Shown here piece after piece: positions 8,765 to 16,858 of a DNA stretch of 48,132 nt. Below the pieces are notes generated by a model that made no database searches, was not told the DNA's origin, and saw only the letters and a program-made list of their open reading frames with translations. Source of the DNA: Pisciglobus halotolerans. Its GTDB lineage: Bacteria > Bacillota > Bacilli > Lactobacillales > Carnobacteriaceae. Position 1 is the stretch's first letter. The number at the start of each line of letters is the position of its first letter. The position numbers were made by a program, and so were the translations under genes. The stretch is taken from positions 1 to 48,132 of the forward strand of contig NZ_FOQE01000015.1 in assembly GCF_900113675.1 (NCBI RefSeq), given 5' to 3'.

Positions 8765-8792
8765 TTACACTGGTCTCAAAATATGGTAGGAT
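8765..8792 (+). promoter_or_regulatory. Promoter of the CYTH gene
   Basis: -35 TTACAC (8765-8770), 16-nt spacer, and extended -10 TG-G-TAGGAT (-10 at 8787-8792). It is back to back with the relQ promoter. Confidence 0.55.
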
Positions 8793-8867
8793 GAAAATAA
8801 ACTCAGCAACTTTTAAACATTTATCTAAAAAGAAGTGTATCATTAAATGTGATAAGGAGAGAAGAAA

Positions 8868-9449
8868 ATGAGCAAAACGCCAGAGATCGAATTTAAAAAC
8901 CTATTAACTGAAAAGGAATATCAAACCCTATTAAACCTGTACCAAGTAAAAGAAAGTGATTTTTTTGTACAAGAAAATATTTACTTTGATACTGTTGATA
9001 AAACATTAGAGAACAGCCATGCCGCTCTTCGTATTCGCTTATTTGCTGATAAAGCTGAACAAACATTAAAGACACCTTTTAAAACCTATTTGATGGAAAC
9101 AACGGATGCGCTGCAGTTAGAAGAAGCCCGGCAACTGATAAAAAAAGAACAGATCAAAAAAGAAGGCGCTGTTAATGAAACTTTATCAAAGATGGCCATT
9201 TCCCTTTCTGATCTAAGAATAATCGGTTCGTTAAAAACAACACGGTTTGAAAAAGAACTATCCCATGGATTGCTCGTATTAGATAAAAGCGAGTATTTTG
9301 GAACAGTTGATTACGAATTAGAATATGAAGCTCAAGAAGAATTAGCAGGTAGTCATTTCTTTGCTCACTTTTTGAATCAGCATCATATTCCGAGACGTGA
9401 AACCAAAAATAAGATCCTTCGCATGAAAGAAGCTCACCTAAATGAATAG
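8868..9449 (+). CDS. CYTH domain protein (YjbK-like)
   Basis: A 193-residue CYTH-superfamily protein. The N-terminal EIEFKNLLT carries the ExExK hallmark, and charged strands of the triphosphate tunnel follow (ALRIRLF, TRFEKEL, LVLDKSEYFGTVDYELEYE, KNKILRM). CYTH proteins bind triphosphates with divalent metal, and several are triphosphatases. Its conserved neighbourhood next to relQ suggests, by inference, a link to nucleotide or polyphosphate metabolism. The start is ATG with AAGGAG. Confidence 0.85.
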   Translation: MSKTPEIEFKNLLTEKEYQTLLNLYQVKESDFFVQENIYFDTVDKTLENSHAALRIRLFADKAEQTLKTPFKTYLMETTDALQLEEARQLIKKEQIKKEGAVNETLSKMAISLSDLRIIGSLKTTRFEKELSHGLLVLDKSEYFGTVDYELEYEAQEELAGSHFFAHFLNQHHIPRRETKNKILRMKEAHLNE

Positions 9450-9527
9450 CCTTTTTGCAGAGTTGTTCATAATTGTGGCAACATTGTTACAACAGGACAA
9501 ACTTTTTTTAAAAATCAGGTATTCAAG

Positions 9528-9555
9528 TTACAAAAAATAATTTATTTTTGATAAA
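9528..9555 (+). promoter_or_regulatory. Candidate spxH promoter
   Basis: -35 TTACAA (9528-9533), 16-nt spacer and -10 GATAAA (9550-9555). Transcription would begin inside the first arm of the inverted repeat at 9556-9600. Confidence 0.4.
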
Positions 9556-9600
9556 GTATATTTACTGCAAGGGACAAACTCCTGTAGACAGTAAATATAC
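9556..9600. repeat. Perfect 12-bp inverted repeat upstream of spxH
   Basis: GTATATTTACTG (9556-9567) and CAGTAAATATAC (9589-9600) are exact reverse complements separated by 21 nt. The repeat lies directly downstream of the candidate -10 and ends 7 nt before the spxH ribosome binding site, so it could be an operator or a 5' UTR hairpin. It has no U-tract and is not a terminator. Confidence 0.75.
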
Positions 9601-9621
9601 GATAATAAGGTGAAGATAAAA

Positions 9622-10257
9622 ATGCAATCTAAAAACCAAGTGCTTGAGGTTTATTTGTTTATTAACCCTTTTGAACAAGCATCTTATCAAGACGAAAAAA
9701 ACGTATTAGCTTTTGCTGAAAATCAAACAAAAAAAAATAAAATCCATTTTATGCCTTTCCTTAACTTTAATACCTTGTCTCAATATATGTCAGCTCATCA
9801 CATTCCTGAAAAAGACTTAGACAAAAGAAACGCACTTTATTCACAAATGTATGACGCTTGTTTAGCCTATGCAGCTGCAACAATGCAAGGTAAAAAGAAA
9901 GCACGGAATTTTCTTTTAGCCTTGCAAAAAGGATTATTTGAAGAACAAAAAATCTATTCACAAGACTTAGTCGTTGAGAAAGCACGTGAAGCAAAATTAG
10001 ACGTTCCGATGTTTTTAGAAGACAAAGCATCTGATTATGCTAGAACTGTTTTTCTAGCTGATCAAAAAGTAGCAACTGAAATGCACATCTCTTCTACAAC
10101 GTCATGTGTGATTTATAATGAGGCACTGTTTGATTTTGGTGTCCTGATTGAAGAAAGCGTAACTGCTGAATTGTTGACTCGTTTATGTGCTGATAAAGCC
10201 ATGATTACAGAACATCTTGCTTCAAAAGAAAAACCAGCTTTAAGAGTTTTGAATTAA
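9622..10257 (+). CDS. spxH: Spx adaptor SpxH/YjbH (DsbA-like fold)
   Basis: A protein of about 211 residues with the thioredoxin/DsbA-like architecture of YjbH, the ClpXP adaptor that brings Spx to proteolysis. The start is ATG 9622, placed 8 nt after AAGGTGA; an upstream in-frame GTG (9610) overlaps that site and is unlikely. Where B. subtilis YjbH has a CPxC-type motif, this protein reads INPFEQAS, so the redox cysteine pair is absent. It is convergent with the pepF-coiA-mecA-spx block, which encodes its client Spx and the second adaptor MecA. Confidence 0.82.
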   Translation: MQSKNQVLEVYLFINPFEQASYQDEKNVLAFAENQTKKNKIHFMPFLNFNTLSQYMSAHHIPEKDLDKRNALYSQMYDACLAYAAATMQGKKKARNFLLALQKGLFEEQKIYSQDLVVEKAREAKLDVPMFLEDKASDYARTVFLADQKVATEMHISSTTSCVIYNEALFDFGVLIEESVTAELLTRLCADKAMITEHLASKEKPALRVLN

Positions 10258-10288
10258 TGATTTGTTTCATTCGGTTTTGCTCTTATTC

Positions 10289-10314
10289 TTCAAATAAAAC
10301 ATGTTTTATTTGAA
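10289..10314. repeat. Perfect 26-bp palindrome after spxH
   Basis: The 26 bases are a complete palindrome centred on ACATGT, with outer arms TTCAAATAAAA. No U-tract follows on either strand, and separate terminators exist for both converging genes. Confidence 0.75.
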
Positions 10315-10315
10315 A

Positions 10316-10346
10316 CAAAAAAAGGCCTGTTCAAGGTCTTTTTATT
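10316..10346 (+). terminator. spxH terminator
   Basis: AAAAAGGCC pairs with GGTCTTTTT across a 7-nt loop and is followed by ATTTT. It lies just after the palindrome. Confidence 0.7.
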
Positions 10347-10363
10347 TTGTACGCCTCTAAATC

Positions 10364-10408
10364 CAAAAAACAAGAGGAGCTGAGGATAAAAGACCTCAAC
10401 TTCTCTTG
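10364..10408 (-). terminator. pepF terminator
   Basis: A 15-bp stem with two G-U pairs (10371-10385 with 10394-10408) is followed by TTTTTT on the minus strand, just beyond the pepF stop. Confidence 0.8.
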
Positions 10409-10421
10409 TTTTTGCTCTCTT

Positions 10422-12239
10422 TTATTTCTTTAGTTCTTGTACAAGTTTTTCCAGTTCATTCAAGCGCATTTCAAAGACACGCATCGCTTGTTCAATATAA
10501 CCTTTCTGCGTCATATCCACGCCTGCTTTTTTCATCACTTCGATTGGATAATCGCTGCTTCCAGCTTTCAAATACGCTAAGTAATGATCTAAAGCTCCTT
10601 CTTCTCCTTTAGTAATCTTATCTGCTAAAGCAGTAGCTGCTGAAAAACCAGTAGCATATTGATAAACATAATAGTTATAGTAAAAATGAGGTATTCGTGA
10701 CCATTCTAAAGCAATCTCTGGGTCCTTTTCTACAGAAGGTCCATAATAACGAGCATTCAATTCACCGTAGTATGTTGTAAGGTAATCGCTCGTTAACGGC
10801 GTCCCTTTTGCCGCCTCTTCATGGATCGTATGTTCAAACTCAGCAAATTGAGTTTGACGGAAAATCGTTCCTTTAAATCCATCTAAATAGTGGTTTAAAA
10901 CATAAGCCCGTATATGCGGATCTTTTTGTGTATGCAGTAAATAATCTGTTAAGATGTTTTCGTTCGTAGTCGAAGCGATCTCTGCAAGGAAAATAGAATA
11001 ATCTCCATACACATATGGCTGGTTACTTCTAGTAAAGTAACTGTGAACACTATGCCCCAATTCATGTACGAGCGTATATAGATGATTCAAAGAATCATGC
11101 CAATTCAATAAGATGTAAGGATTGGTTTCATAAGCACCTGAAGAATAAGCACCGCTTCTCTTACCTTTATTTTCAACAACATCGATCCAGCGATCATGGA
11201 AAGCTGTTTCGAGTACTTTTCGATACTCTTCCCCAAGAGGCTGCAAAGCTTTTAATGTTGCTTCTTTTGCTTCTTCGTAAGCATACTTGATTCCTGCTTC
11301 GCCTGTTAAAGGTGTATACATATCATACATGTGCAATTCTTCTACATTTAATAACTCTTTTCTTAAGGCTACATAACGATGCAGCAAAGGCAAATGGTCA
11401 CTGACGACTTCCAACAAGTTTTCATGAACGGATTCAGGGATATGATTTGCAGATAACGCTTTTTCTCGAGCAGAATGATAGTGATGTACTTTTGCATCAT
11501 AGTTATGGTACTTCACATTAGATGAAAGCGTGCTTGCGAAAGTGTTGATCAATCCTTCGTAAACTTTATATAAGTTTTTAAAAGCTGCTTCTCTTACAGA
11601 ACGATCTGTGCTTTCCATCAATTGACCGTATACACCATGAGACAATTGAATATCATTCCCATCCTCGTCTTTGATAACTGGAAATTGCAAATCTGCATTG
11701 TTCAGTACATTGAACGTTTTACTAGAAGCAGAGAATAACTCGCTGGCTCCTGCCAACAAGGCTTCTTCATTTGCTGACAAAGTATGTGCTCGGTTTTCTG
11801 TCATTTGTTCGATAAAGTGTCGATAAATAGTCAAATTGCTATTTTCTTCAAAGTAGCTATTAAGTTGTGCTTCTGGGATTTTTAAAACTTCTGGTTCAAA
11901 CCAAGACATCGCTTCACCTGTTTTAGCCGCCAAAGCTGAAACACGTTCGTACATTCCTTGATAAGTTGCATTCGCAGTATCTTGATCATTTTTCATATGG
12001 GCGTATACATACACTGTTTCCAATTGGTTCGATACGGTCAACAACTTTTCAATCGCTTGTTGAAACACCTCTGCTCCTTCATTTAGTCTTCCTTTAAAGC
12101 TTGTCATGTCACTCAATTGATTATCCACTGCTTGGTAAGCTGCTTCAAAATCTTGATCCGTTTTAAAAATGACACTTAAATCCCATGTCAGTTTTTCTGG
12201 AACTTCTTTTCTATTTGGTAAACCTTTAGATTCGTTCAT
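10422..12239 (-). CDS. pepF: Oligoendopeptidase F
   Basis: A 605-residue M3-family zinc metallopeptidase that cleaves medium-length peptides in the cytoplasm. The zinc motif HELGHSVHSYF starts at residue 392, and EIASTTNENIL supplies the downstream Glu ligand. The length is normal for PepF. GAGGAGG precedes ATG with good spacing. It follows coiA by 89 nt with no clear terminator between, in the same order as B. subtilis mecA-coiA-pepF, so it may be read with coiA or from a weak local promoter (TG-T-TAAGAT). Confidence 0.95.
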   Translation of the reverse strand: MNESKGLPNRKEVPEKLTWDLSVIFKTDQDFEAAYQAVDNQLSDMTSFKGRLNEGAEVFQQAIEKLLTVSNQLETVYVYAHMKNDQDTANATYQGMYERVSALAAKTGEAMSWFEPEVLKIPEAQLNSYFEENSNLTIYRHFIEQMTENRAHTLSANEEALLAGASELFSASSKTFNVLNNADLQFPVIKDEDGNDIQLSHGVYGQLMESTDRSVREAAFKNLYKVYEGLINTFASTLSSNVKYHNYDAKVHHYHSAREKALSANHIPESVHENLLEVVSDHLPLLHRYVALRKELLNVEELHMYDMYTPLTGEAGIKYAYEEAKEATLKALQPLGEEYRKVLETAFHDRWIDVVENKGKRSGAYSSGAYETNPYILLNWHDSLNHLYTLVHELGHSVHSYFTRSNQPYVYGDYSIFLAEIASTTNENILTDYLLHTQKDPHIRAYVLNHYLDGFKGTIFRQTQFAEFEHTIHEEAAKGTPLTSDYLTTYYGELNARYYGPSVEKDPEIALEWSRIPHFYYNYYVYQYATGFSAATALADKITKGEEGALDHYLAYLKAGSSDYPIEVMKKAGVDMTQKGYIEQAMRVFEMRLNELEKLVQELKK

Positions 12240-12328
12240 CTTTTAGCCTCCTCTTTTCATCATCACTTTTTAATCTTAACATAACTCAGCATCATGAGGG
12301 GTCTAAAATACCTTTTTTAGCTTATTTT

Positions 12329-13507
12329 TTATTTCAAATTCAATGAATGCTGTTTCGTCATAGTCCGTTCATCTTGTTTCTTAAAAATAGCTAATTTCTC
12401 TGACTCTGATTGAAAAAGATATGGTTTCTTCCTAATCAACCAAGCATCAGAAGAAACTGGCAACAAGATTTGTTGCGCAATCAAAACTGAAACAAACTGC
12501 TTCCACGTTTGGTGTGTAATGTCTTTTGATAAACACGGCAATGTATAAAAAGCTATTTTCTTTTCTATGATCATTTGTTTGATTTTTTGTTCGAATTGAA
12601 AACGATCGATCACTTGACCGATGCCTTGACTAATGACCCAGTCCAACAAAATAAATTTCCAATAATGCGAAATAGATTGAATATAGATATCATTTTTTAT
12701 CGGTATATAAACTTCTAACGGCAAAGAAATGAGTGAATAGCCTTTGCAATAGATATATTTTTGGAATTGAACCATTTTAGCATCTTGAAATAACCGGCCT
12801 TTGTTTAAATAGTCATGACTTTTCAGCAATGAAAAATGTTCTTTATTTTTTGCCTTTCCATGTTGTACGATCCACTTTAATTCATCGAGTGTAATCGGTT
12901 TATCATGGAGACAAAATGTAAAGGTATCATAGAAAATAGACGTTGAAGATGGATAGACTCCTAAGTTAGTCAGTATTTTCAATTCAGTCGTCTCGCTGTT
13001 AAATTGCAGATAGACATTACGAGCAACTTCTCCATTCTTTAAAAACAGCCGTTGAAACGAAGAAATTTTATGGTGTAAATGAAACTTCTTTCCCATGATC
13101 CAGAAAACCTCATAGCCATTCATTTGATATCCTTTTGTTCTTTCGATCATTCGCTTGGTTGACAAAGAACTGCATTGGAATTCAATTGCTGTAGGTTTCC
13201 CTCCAGGAGGCCAAATCAATAAATCAGGACGCTGACTCAACTCTGGCAAATACGCCTCCATCTGGCAAGGAATGTGTTGTTTCTCAAACCATTCATATAA
13301 ACATTTTTTTCCTAATAAGTGTTCTTCTGATTCACCTTCTGAAAAAGCTTGGCATTCACTATGTTGATAATGAGCAAAATGAGGTTGTTTAAATGTACCT
13401 TTTTTTAAAAACACTGTTTCATGACAACTTGGACAATAAAAATGTTCTTTTTCTTTAGCAATTTCTGCGTTGATCAATCTATGTTGAGTATCTAAAGCTT
13501 TTAACAT
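12329..13507 (-). CDS. coiA: Competence protein CoiA
   Basis: A protein of about 392 residues. The N-terminal half has a Cys/His cluster (CPSCHETVFLKKG, HFAHYQHSEC) followed by a nuclease-like core with RPDLLIW and AIEFQCSSLS, the D-ExQ pattern of the CoiA restriction-endonuclease-like fold. CoiA promotes recombination of incoming single-stranded DNA in competent streptococci; its role in enterococci is not established. ATG 13507 is preferred because GGAGG lies 7 nt upstream; the ATG at 13513 sits on top of that site. An ISL3-type remnant lies about 100 bp upstream. Confidence 0.85.
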   Translation of the reverse strand: MLKALDTQHRLINAEIAKEKEHFYCPSCHETVFLKKGTFKQPHFAHYQHSECQAFSEGESEEHLLGKKCLYEWFEKQHIPCQMEAYLPELSQRPDLLIWPPGGKPTAIEFQCSSLSTKRMIERTKGYQMNGYEVFWIMGKKFHLHHKISSFQRLFLKNGEVARNVYLQFNSETTELKILTNLGVYPSSTSIFYDTFTFCLHDKPITLDELKWIVQHGKAKNKEHFSLLKSHDYLNKGRLFQDAKMVQFQKYIYCKGYSLISLPLEVYIPIKNDIYIQSISHYWKFILLDWVISQGIGQVIDRFQFEQKIKQMIIEKKIAFYTLPCLSKDITHQTWKQFVSVLIAQQILLPVSSDAWLIRKKPYLFQSESEKLAIFKKQDERTMTKQHSLNLK

Positions 13508-13604
13508 GTGCATTCCTCCTCTTTTCTAATAATGTACGAAGAATATGCTTTGTTCCATTTTTTTGGACAAAAAGTTTCTTCATCTTCTAACATTGCTAAA
13601 AAAG

Positions 13605-13674
13605 TGGGATACTAACCGGTTTAACATGAATTAAAAAATGTTTTTTTATTGATCAACGTTAAATATGTAGGACC
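13605..13674 (-). repeat. ISL3-type element end, remnant copy
   Basis: Read on the minus strand, 70 bp from GGTCCTACATATTTAACGTTG inward align at roughly 75% identity with the right end of the 282-bp element (42680-42750), including the poly-A/poly-T tract and GTTAGnATCC. Only one end is present. The outer end at 13674 lies 4 nt beyond the mecA terminator U-tract. It might supply an inward promoter toward coiA (TTGATC with A/T-rich -10), which is speculative. The rest of 13514-13604 shows no gene. Confidence 0.65.
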
Positions 13675-13677
13675 GAC

Positions 13678-13719
13678 AAAAAAAGATTGAAGCAGAACAG
13701 TTTCCTGTCTACTTCAATC
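13678..13719 (-). terminator. mecA terminator
   Basis: GATTGAAGCAGAACAG (13685-13700) pairs with CTGTCTACTTCAATC. On the minus strand TTTTTTT follows, and then the remnant IS end four bases later. Confidence 0.85.
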
Positions 13720-13825
13720 CTTTTCTCTTCTATACTCAAACTTTTTTGAACAAATCATCAAACTCATGAGCTAACACTGATGACTTCTTTTTCTCATGTC
13801 AACACTTCTGCTGAAAATGCGCCAC

Positions 13826-14491
13826 TTATGATTTGAAATAGTATCTTGTCAACTCCAATGCACTCTTTTCCATTAATTGTTTCCCATGTTCTTCTAAAAC
13901 AGAACCTGTTACAGTCGTATGGTGGGCAAATTCCAGTGCAATAGCTTCTTCTTTTTCTGTGTTTCCTTCAATCATTTCGTCCATAAAGAAAACCAGTTGA
14001 ATATAATAATGGTCTCGGTAATAGTATAAATTAGAGATCGCATTTTCTAAATGTAATCTCTTAGAGAGACCGATCATGTCTTCAAATTGTGCTAGTTCAT
14101 ATACTTTTTCTTTCACTTCTTTTTGTGGATCATTTAAATAAGAGTCAATTTCATCATCCTGATTTTCAGTGAGTTGTTTGCGGATGTATTGCGAAAGATG
14201 TTCTGAGTCAAAGTCCTCAGACGTAGAAGAAAAGTCTAACTGTTCGTTGAGTGGACCATCCTTGCTGATAAACAATTCCAGACCATTTCCTTTAGGTAAT
14301 ACTTGGAAAGTAATTGCATCAGATTCATGGAAGTTATCATCAACGTCTACTTCTTCTAAGATACTATAGAAAAAATTTTCAATTTGGTTACGGTTCCCTA
14401 AAAGGTCTAGAAAAGTGATTCCTCTTTCTTCTAAATCTTCATTATCGATCACTACACGAATAGTATCTTCATTGATACGTTCCATCTCCAT
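13826..14491 (-). CDS. mecA: Adaptor protein MecA
   Basis: This 221-residue adaptor targets substrates to ClpC(P). The N-terminal module MERINEDTIRVVIDNEDLEERGITFLDLLGNR is highly conserved and binds substrates such as ComK or Spx family proteins. An acidic linker (about 85-120, ENQDDEIDSYLN) leads to the C-terminal ClpC-binding domain (LAQFEDMIGLSKRLHLEN). The start is ATG 7 nt after GAGGTG. It has its own promoter and terminator. Confidence 0.95.
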   Translation of the reverse strand: MEMERINEDTIRVVIDNEDLEERGITFLDLLGNRNQIENFFYSILEEVDVDDNFHESDAITFQVLPKGNGLELFISKDGPLNEQLDFSSTSEDFDSEHLSQYIRKQLTENQDDEIDSYLNDPQKEVKEKVYELAQFEDMIGLSKRLHLENAISNLYYYRDHYYIQLVFFMDEMIEGNTEKEEAIALEFAHHTTVTGSVLEEHGKQLMEKSALELTRYYFKS

Positions 14492-14565
14492 AGTCCAACA
14501 CCTCTTTTCATCATCTAATTAGCACGCTGGAGAATAGGCGTTATTATATTTCTCTATCTAAATCC

Positions 14566-14593
14566 ATTGTAAAGGAAATCTATCAAATGTAAA
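14566..14593 (-). promoter_or_regulatory. mecA promoter
   Basis: -35 TTTACA (14588-14593), 16-nt spacer, -10 TACAAT (14566-14571). A second perfect TATAAT lies further downstream with poorer spacing. The rest of 14492-14823 (about 330 bp) holds the spx terminator, an 8-bp inverted repeat TGCTTCTC/GAGAAGCA and no gene. Confidence 0.6.
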
Positions 14594-14777
14594 GCTAAAA
14601 ATACCCGGAAACCTTGAAATCACTAGGAAAAGACCCTTAAGAAAAAGTAAAGTCAAAGATCTTTTTTGCCTCTATTCTCTTTTATGACTCACAAATCGAA
14701 CTCAGCTATCCTATAGACGTCCTGCTTCTCAAAAAATAAGCATGATTGAATTGGATAAGAGTTTCAAATGAGAAGCA

Positions 14778-14807
14778 AAGAGCTGGAACAATTGTTGTCC
14801 CAGCTCT
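14778..14807 (-). terminator. spx terminator
   Basis: GAGCTGG-ACAA pairs with TTGT-CCAGCTC in a compact hairpin 17 nt after the spx stop. The U-tract is better on the plus strand than on the minus strand, so efficiency is uncertain. Confidence 0.6.
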
Positions 14808-14823
14808 CATTTTTTCTTTGATT

Positions 14824-15222
14824 TTAAATACCTGCAATCAATTGTGCTCTTTGTAGCTCGATGGCTCTGACTTCTCTTGGAAGGAAACGACGTATTTCAT
14901 CTTCGTTGTAGCCAACTTGCAATCTTTTTTCATCTAACATGATTGGTCTGCGTAGCAATCCAGGATTTTCTTGAATGAGATCAAATAATTCATTTAATCC
15001 TAAATCGTCTAAATCAACATTCAGTTCCTGAAAAGCTTTTGAACGCGTAGAGATCACTTCTTCCGTGCCGTCTTCTGTCATTCTTAAAATCGATTTGATT
15101 TCAGTGATCGATAAAGGTTCTGAAAAAACATTTCTTTCTTGGTAAGGAATGTGATTTTCTTCGAGCCATGCTCTTGCTTTCCGACATGAAGTGCAGCTAG
15201 GTGATGTAAATAAAGTTACCAT
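14824..15222 (-). CDS. spx: Global regulator Spx (ArsC family)
   Basis: A 132-residue Spx protein with a CxxC redox switch (Cys10, Cys13 in [10 protein letters not shown]) and the RPI motif ([21 protein letters not shown]). Spx binds the RNA polymerase alpha C-terminal domain and reprograms transcription under disulfide stress. Reduced Spx is degraded by ClpXP through SpxH, whose gene lies about 4.6 kb away. The long upstream region (15223-15777) carries a good promoter and a candidate PerR box, consistent with layered control. Confidence 0.93.
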   Translation of the reverse strand: MVTLFTSPSCTSCRKARAWLEENHIPYQERNVFSEPLSITEIKSILRMTEDGTEEVISTRSKAFQELNVDLDDLGLNELFDLIQENPGLLRRPIMLDEKRLQVGYNEDEIRRFLPREVRAIELQRAQLIAGI

Positions 15223-15298
15223 ATGTATCTCTCCTTTTGTGTTTGGAACGTGTCTATTTCATTAGACCAGTCAGTTAACTTACTAGCTCATGTTCATT

Positions 15299-15327
15299 AT
15301 TATAGCGTATACAATATTTTAAGTCTA
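15299..15327 (-). promoter_or_regulatory. spx promoter
   Basis: A perfect -10 TATAAT (15299-15304) lies 17 nt from -35 TAGACT (15322-15327), giving a leader of about 70 nt. Confidence 0.65.
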
Positions 15328-15456
15328 CCCCTTTTTGACATTTTTTGTACAAATTTCGTCATTTTTTTGTTTATTTTTCGTAGAGGTAATACAAAAAAAT
15401 GTGTAATATTGCTAAACATTGCATTTATACAGGCTTTTTTAACGCTTTTTGTATAA

Positions 15457-15471
15457 TTATAATTATTACAA
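15457..15471. promoter_or_regulatory. Candidate PerR box upstream of spx
   Basis: TTATAATTATTACAA matches the PerR 7-1-7 consensus TTATAATNATTATAA in 14 of 15 positions. The minus strand of the box contains TATAAT. It is about 130 bp upstream of the clear spx -35, so it would act on a second, upstream promoter. The rest of this 555-bp gap is very A/T-rich and shows no gene. Confidence 0.5.
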
Positions 15472-15671
15472 ATAAACAATAATTTTAAACGTACGAATGC
15501 TGTTAAAATTTAATCTTCCTTCCAATTCACAAGGATTTCTTTCCTAGACCACCTTTTTTTATAGTCGTTATTTTATAATGGAAAAGCTAAAGCATCTACT
15601 CCTCTTCTTCAAGCTTTCAGTTTGTCTGCAGGGTTTTCATATTCTATGATTCTGTCTTACCATAAATGTAT

Positions 15672-15711
15672 TTTTTAAAAAGAAGAGCTGAATCCATTTT
15701 CAGCTCTTCTT
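15672..15711 (-). terminator. lplA terminator
   Basis: A 13-bp stem AAGAAGAGCTGAA/TTCAGCTCTTCTT (15680-15711) is followed on the minus strand by a T-rich tract. Confidence 0.8.
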
Positions 15712-15777
15712 TCAGTTTCTGCAACCCCGGTCTCCTTTTGTGCCTATCTCACAAGAAATAGAAGCACATACCGTTCA

Positions 15778-16797
15778 TTAATAAATCAATTTGACTAGAT
15801 CATCAACAGAAATGTCACCAAAGTATTTCTTTATATCGATTTGGCTCATCACGTCTTTAATCGCTGCAGCTTCATATTTAGTTCCTTTTAATCGTGCTTC
15901 AACATCAGCGATTTCTCCCATACCAAAGAAATCTCCATAAATACGGATGTCTTGTATCACACCATTATTGACATCCATTTTTACATCGATCGTACCAATT
16001 GGAAAACGTTGTCCACGTTCAACATCAAATTTCGGTGATTTTCCATAGTTCCATTCCCAATTTCCGAAATAATTCTGCGTGTATTCATCGATTTTTTTCC
16101 AGTCTTCATCTGTCAATACATATTGCTTAGCTTCTTCCGCTATATCAACATCAAAAATACTGAGCAGTAGACGCTCACGGAATTGTTTTGTGTTCATATT
16201 TTGATATTCATCTGACATATACGGTTTAATATTGGTTACACGACTTCTGATCGACTTGATGCCTTTTGATTCTAATTTCTCTTTTTTAGGTTTCAGTGCC
16301 TTTACAACTTCATTGATTTCACTATCGAACATAATGGTTCCATGAGCAGTCATACGTCCATTTTTAGCATACATCGCATTACCGGAAAACTTTTGGCCGT
16401 TGATCAATAAGTCATTTCTGCCTTTCAATTCTGCCCCTTCAACACCGATTTTATGCAGTGCTTGGATAACCGGTTCTGTAAATTTACTGAAATTTCGGAA
16501 AGAGTTGCCATCGTCTTTTGTAATAAAACAAAAGGATAGGTTGCCATAATCATGATAAACAGCTCCTCCACCTGAAAAACGACGTACAACATAGATACCA
16601 TTTTCTTCTACATAATCACGATTGATTTCTTCATAAGCATTTTGGTTTCGACCAATAATGATTGAAGGTTGATTGATATAAAATAAAAGAATCGATTCAT
16701 CTAGTTGAACTTCATTTAATAAATAATATTCGATCGCTAAGTTTACTCGTGGATCAAAAATTTCTTTTCCATTGCGTTCATTTTTTACATAATACAT
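15778..16797 (-). CDS. lplA: Lipoate-protein ligase A
   Basis: A 339-residue lipoate-protein ligase that activates lipoate with ATP and attaches it to E2 or GcvH proteins. Motifs are RRFSGGGAVYHDYGN (lipoyl-AMP loop, about residue 71), LKGRNDLLINGQKFSGNA with the catalytic-site Lys, and the C-terminal accessory domain (from about 250). The start is ATG behind AAAGGAG. It lies 61 nt after the MBL-fold gene and may be co-transcribed with it. This type supplies lipoylation for pyruvate dehydrogenase in organisms that scavenge lipoate. Confidence 0.9.
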   Translation of the reverse strand: MYYVKNERNGKEIFDPRVNLAIEYYLLNEVQLDESILLFYINQPSIIIGRNQNAYEEINRDYVEENGIYVVRRFSGGGAVYHDYGNLSFCFITKDDGNSFRNFSKFTEPVIQALHKIGVEGAELKGRNDLLINGQKFSGNAMYAKNGRMTAHGTIMFDSEINEVVKALKPKKEKLESKGIKSIRSRVTNIKPYMSDEYQNMNTKQFRERLLLSIFDVDIAEEAKQYVLTDEDWKKIDEYTQNYFGNWEWNYGKSPKFDVERGQRFPIGTIDVKMDVNNGVIQDIRIYGDFFGMGEIADVEARLKGTKYEAAAIKDVMSQIDIKKYFGDISVDDLVKLIY

Positions 16798-16858
16798 ACT
16801 ATTTTCTCCTTTATCCGTCTACATCGTTAAATAGATCCTATAATATTTTTTGTCCTTT

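Noticed and set aside
9475-9497. Tandem TTGTnnCAACA repeats upstream of spxH
   Set aside because: Two imperfect copies only, with no match to an operator I know; too short to call.
12329-15222. A working natural competence locus (coiA, mecA)
   Set aside because: Both genes are general core genes in Firmicutes; no comG, comE or comK/comX type gene is in the window.
15223-15456. 77-codon plus-strand ORF in the spx upstream region
   Set aside because: It lies antisense to the spx leader and promoter, has hydrophobic A/T-driven composition and starts exactly at the spx start codon complement.
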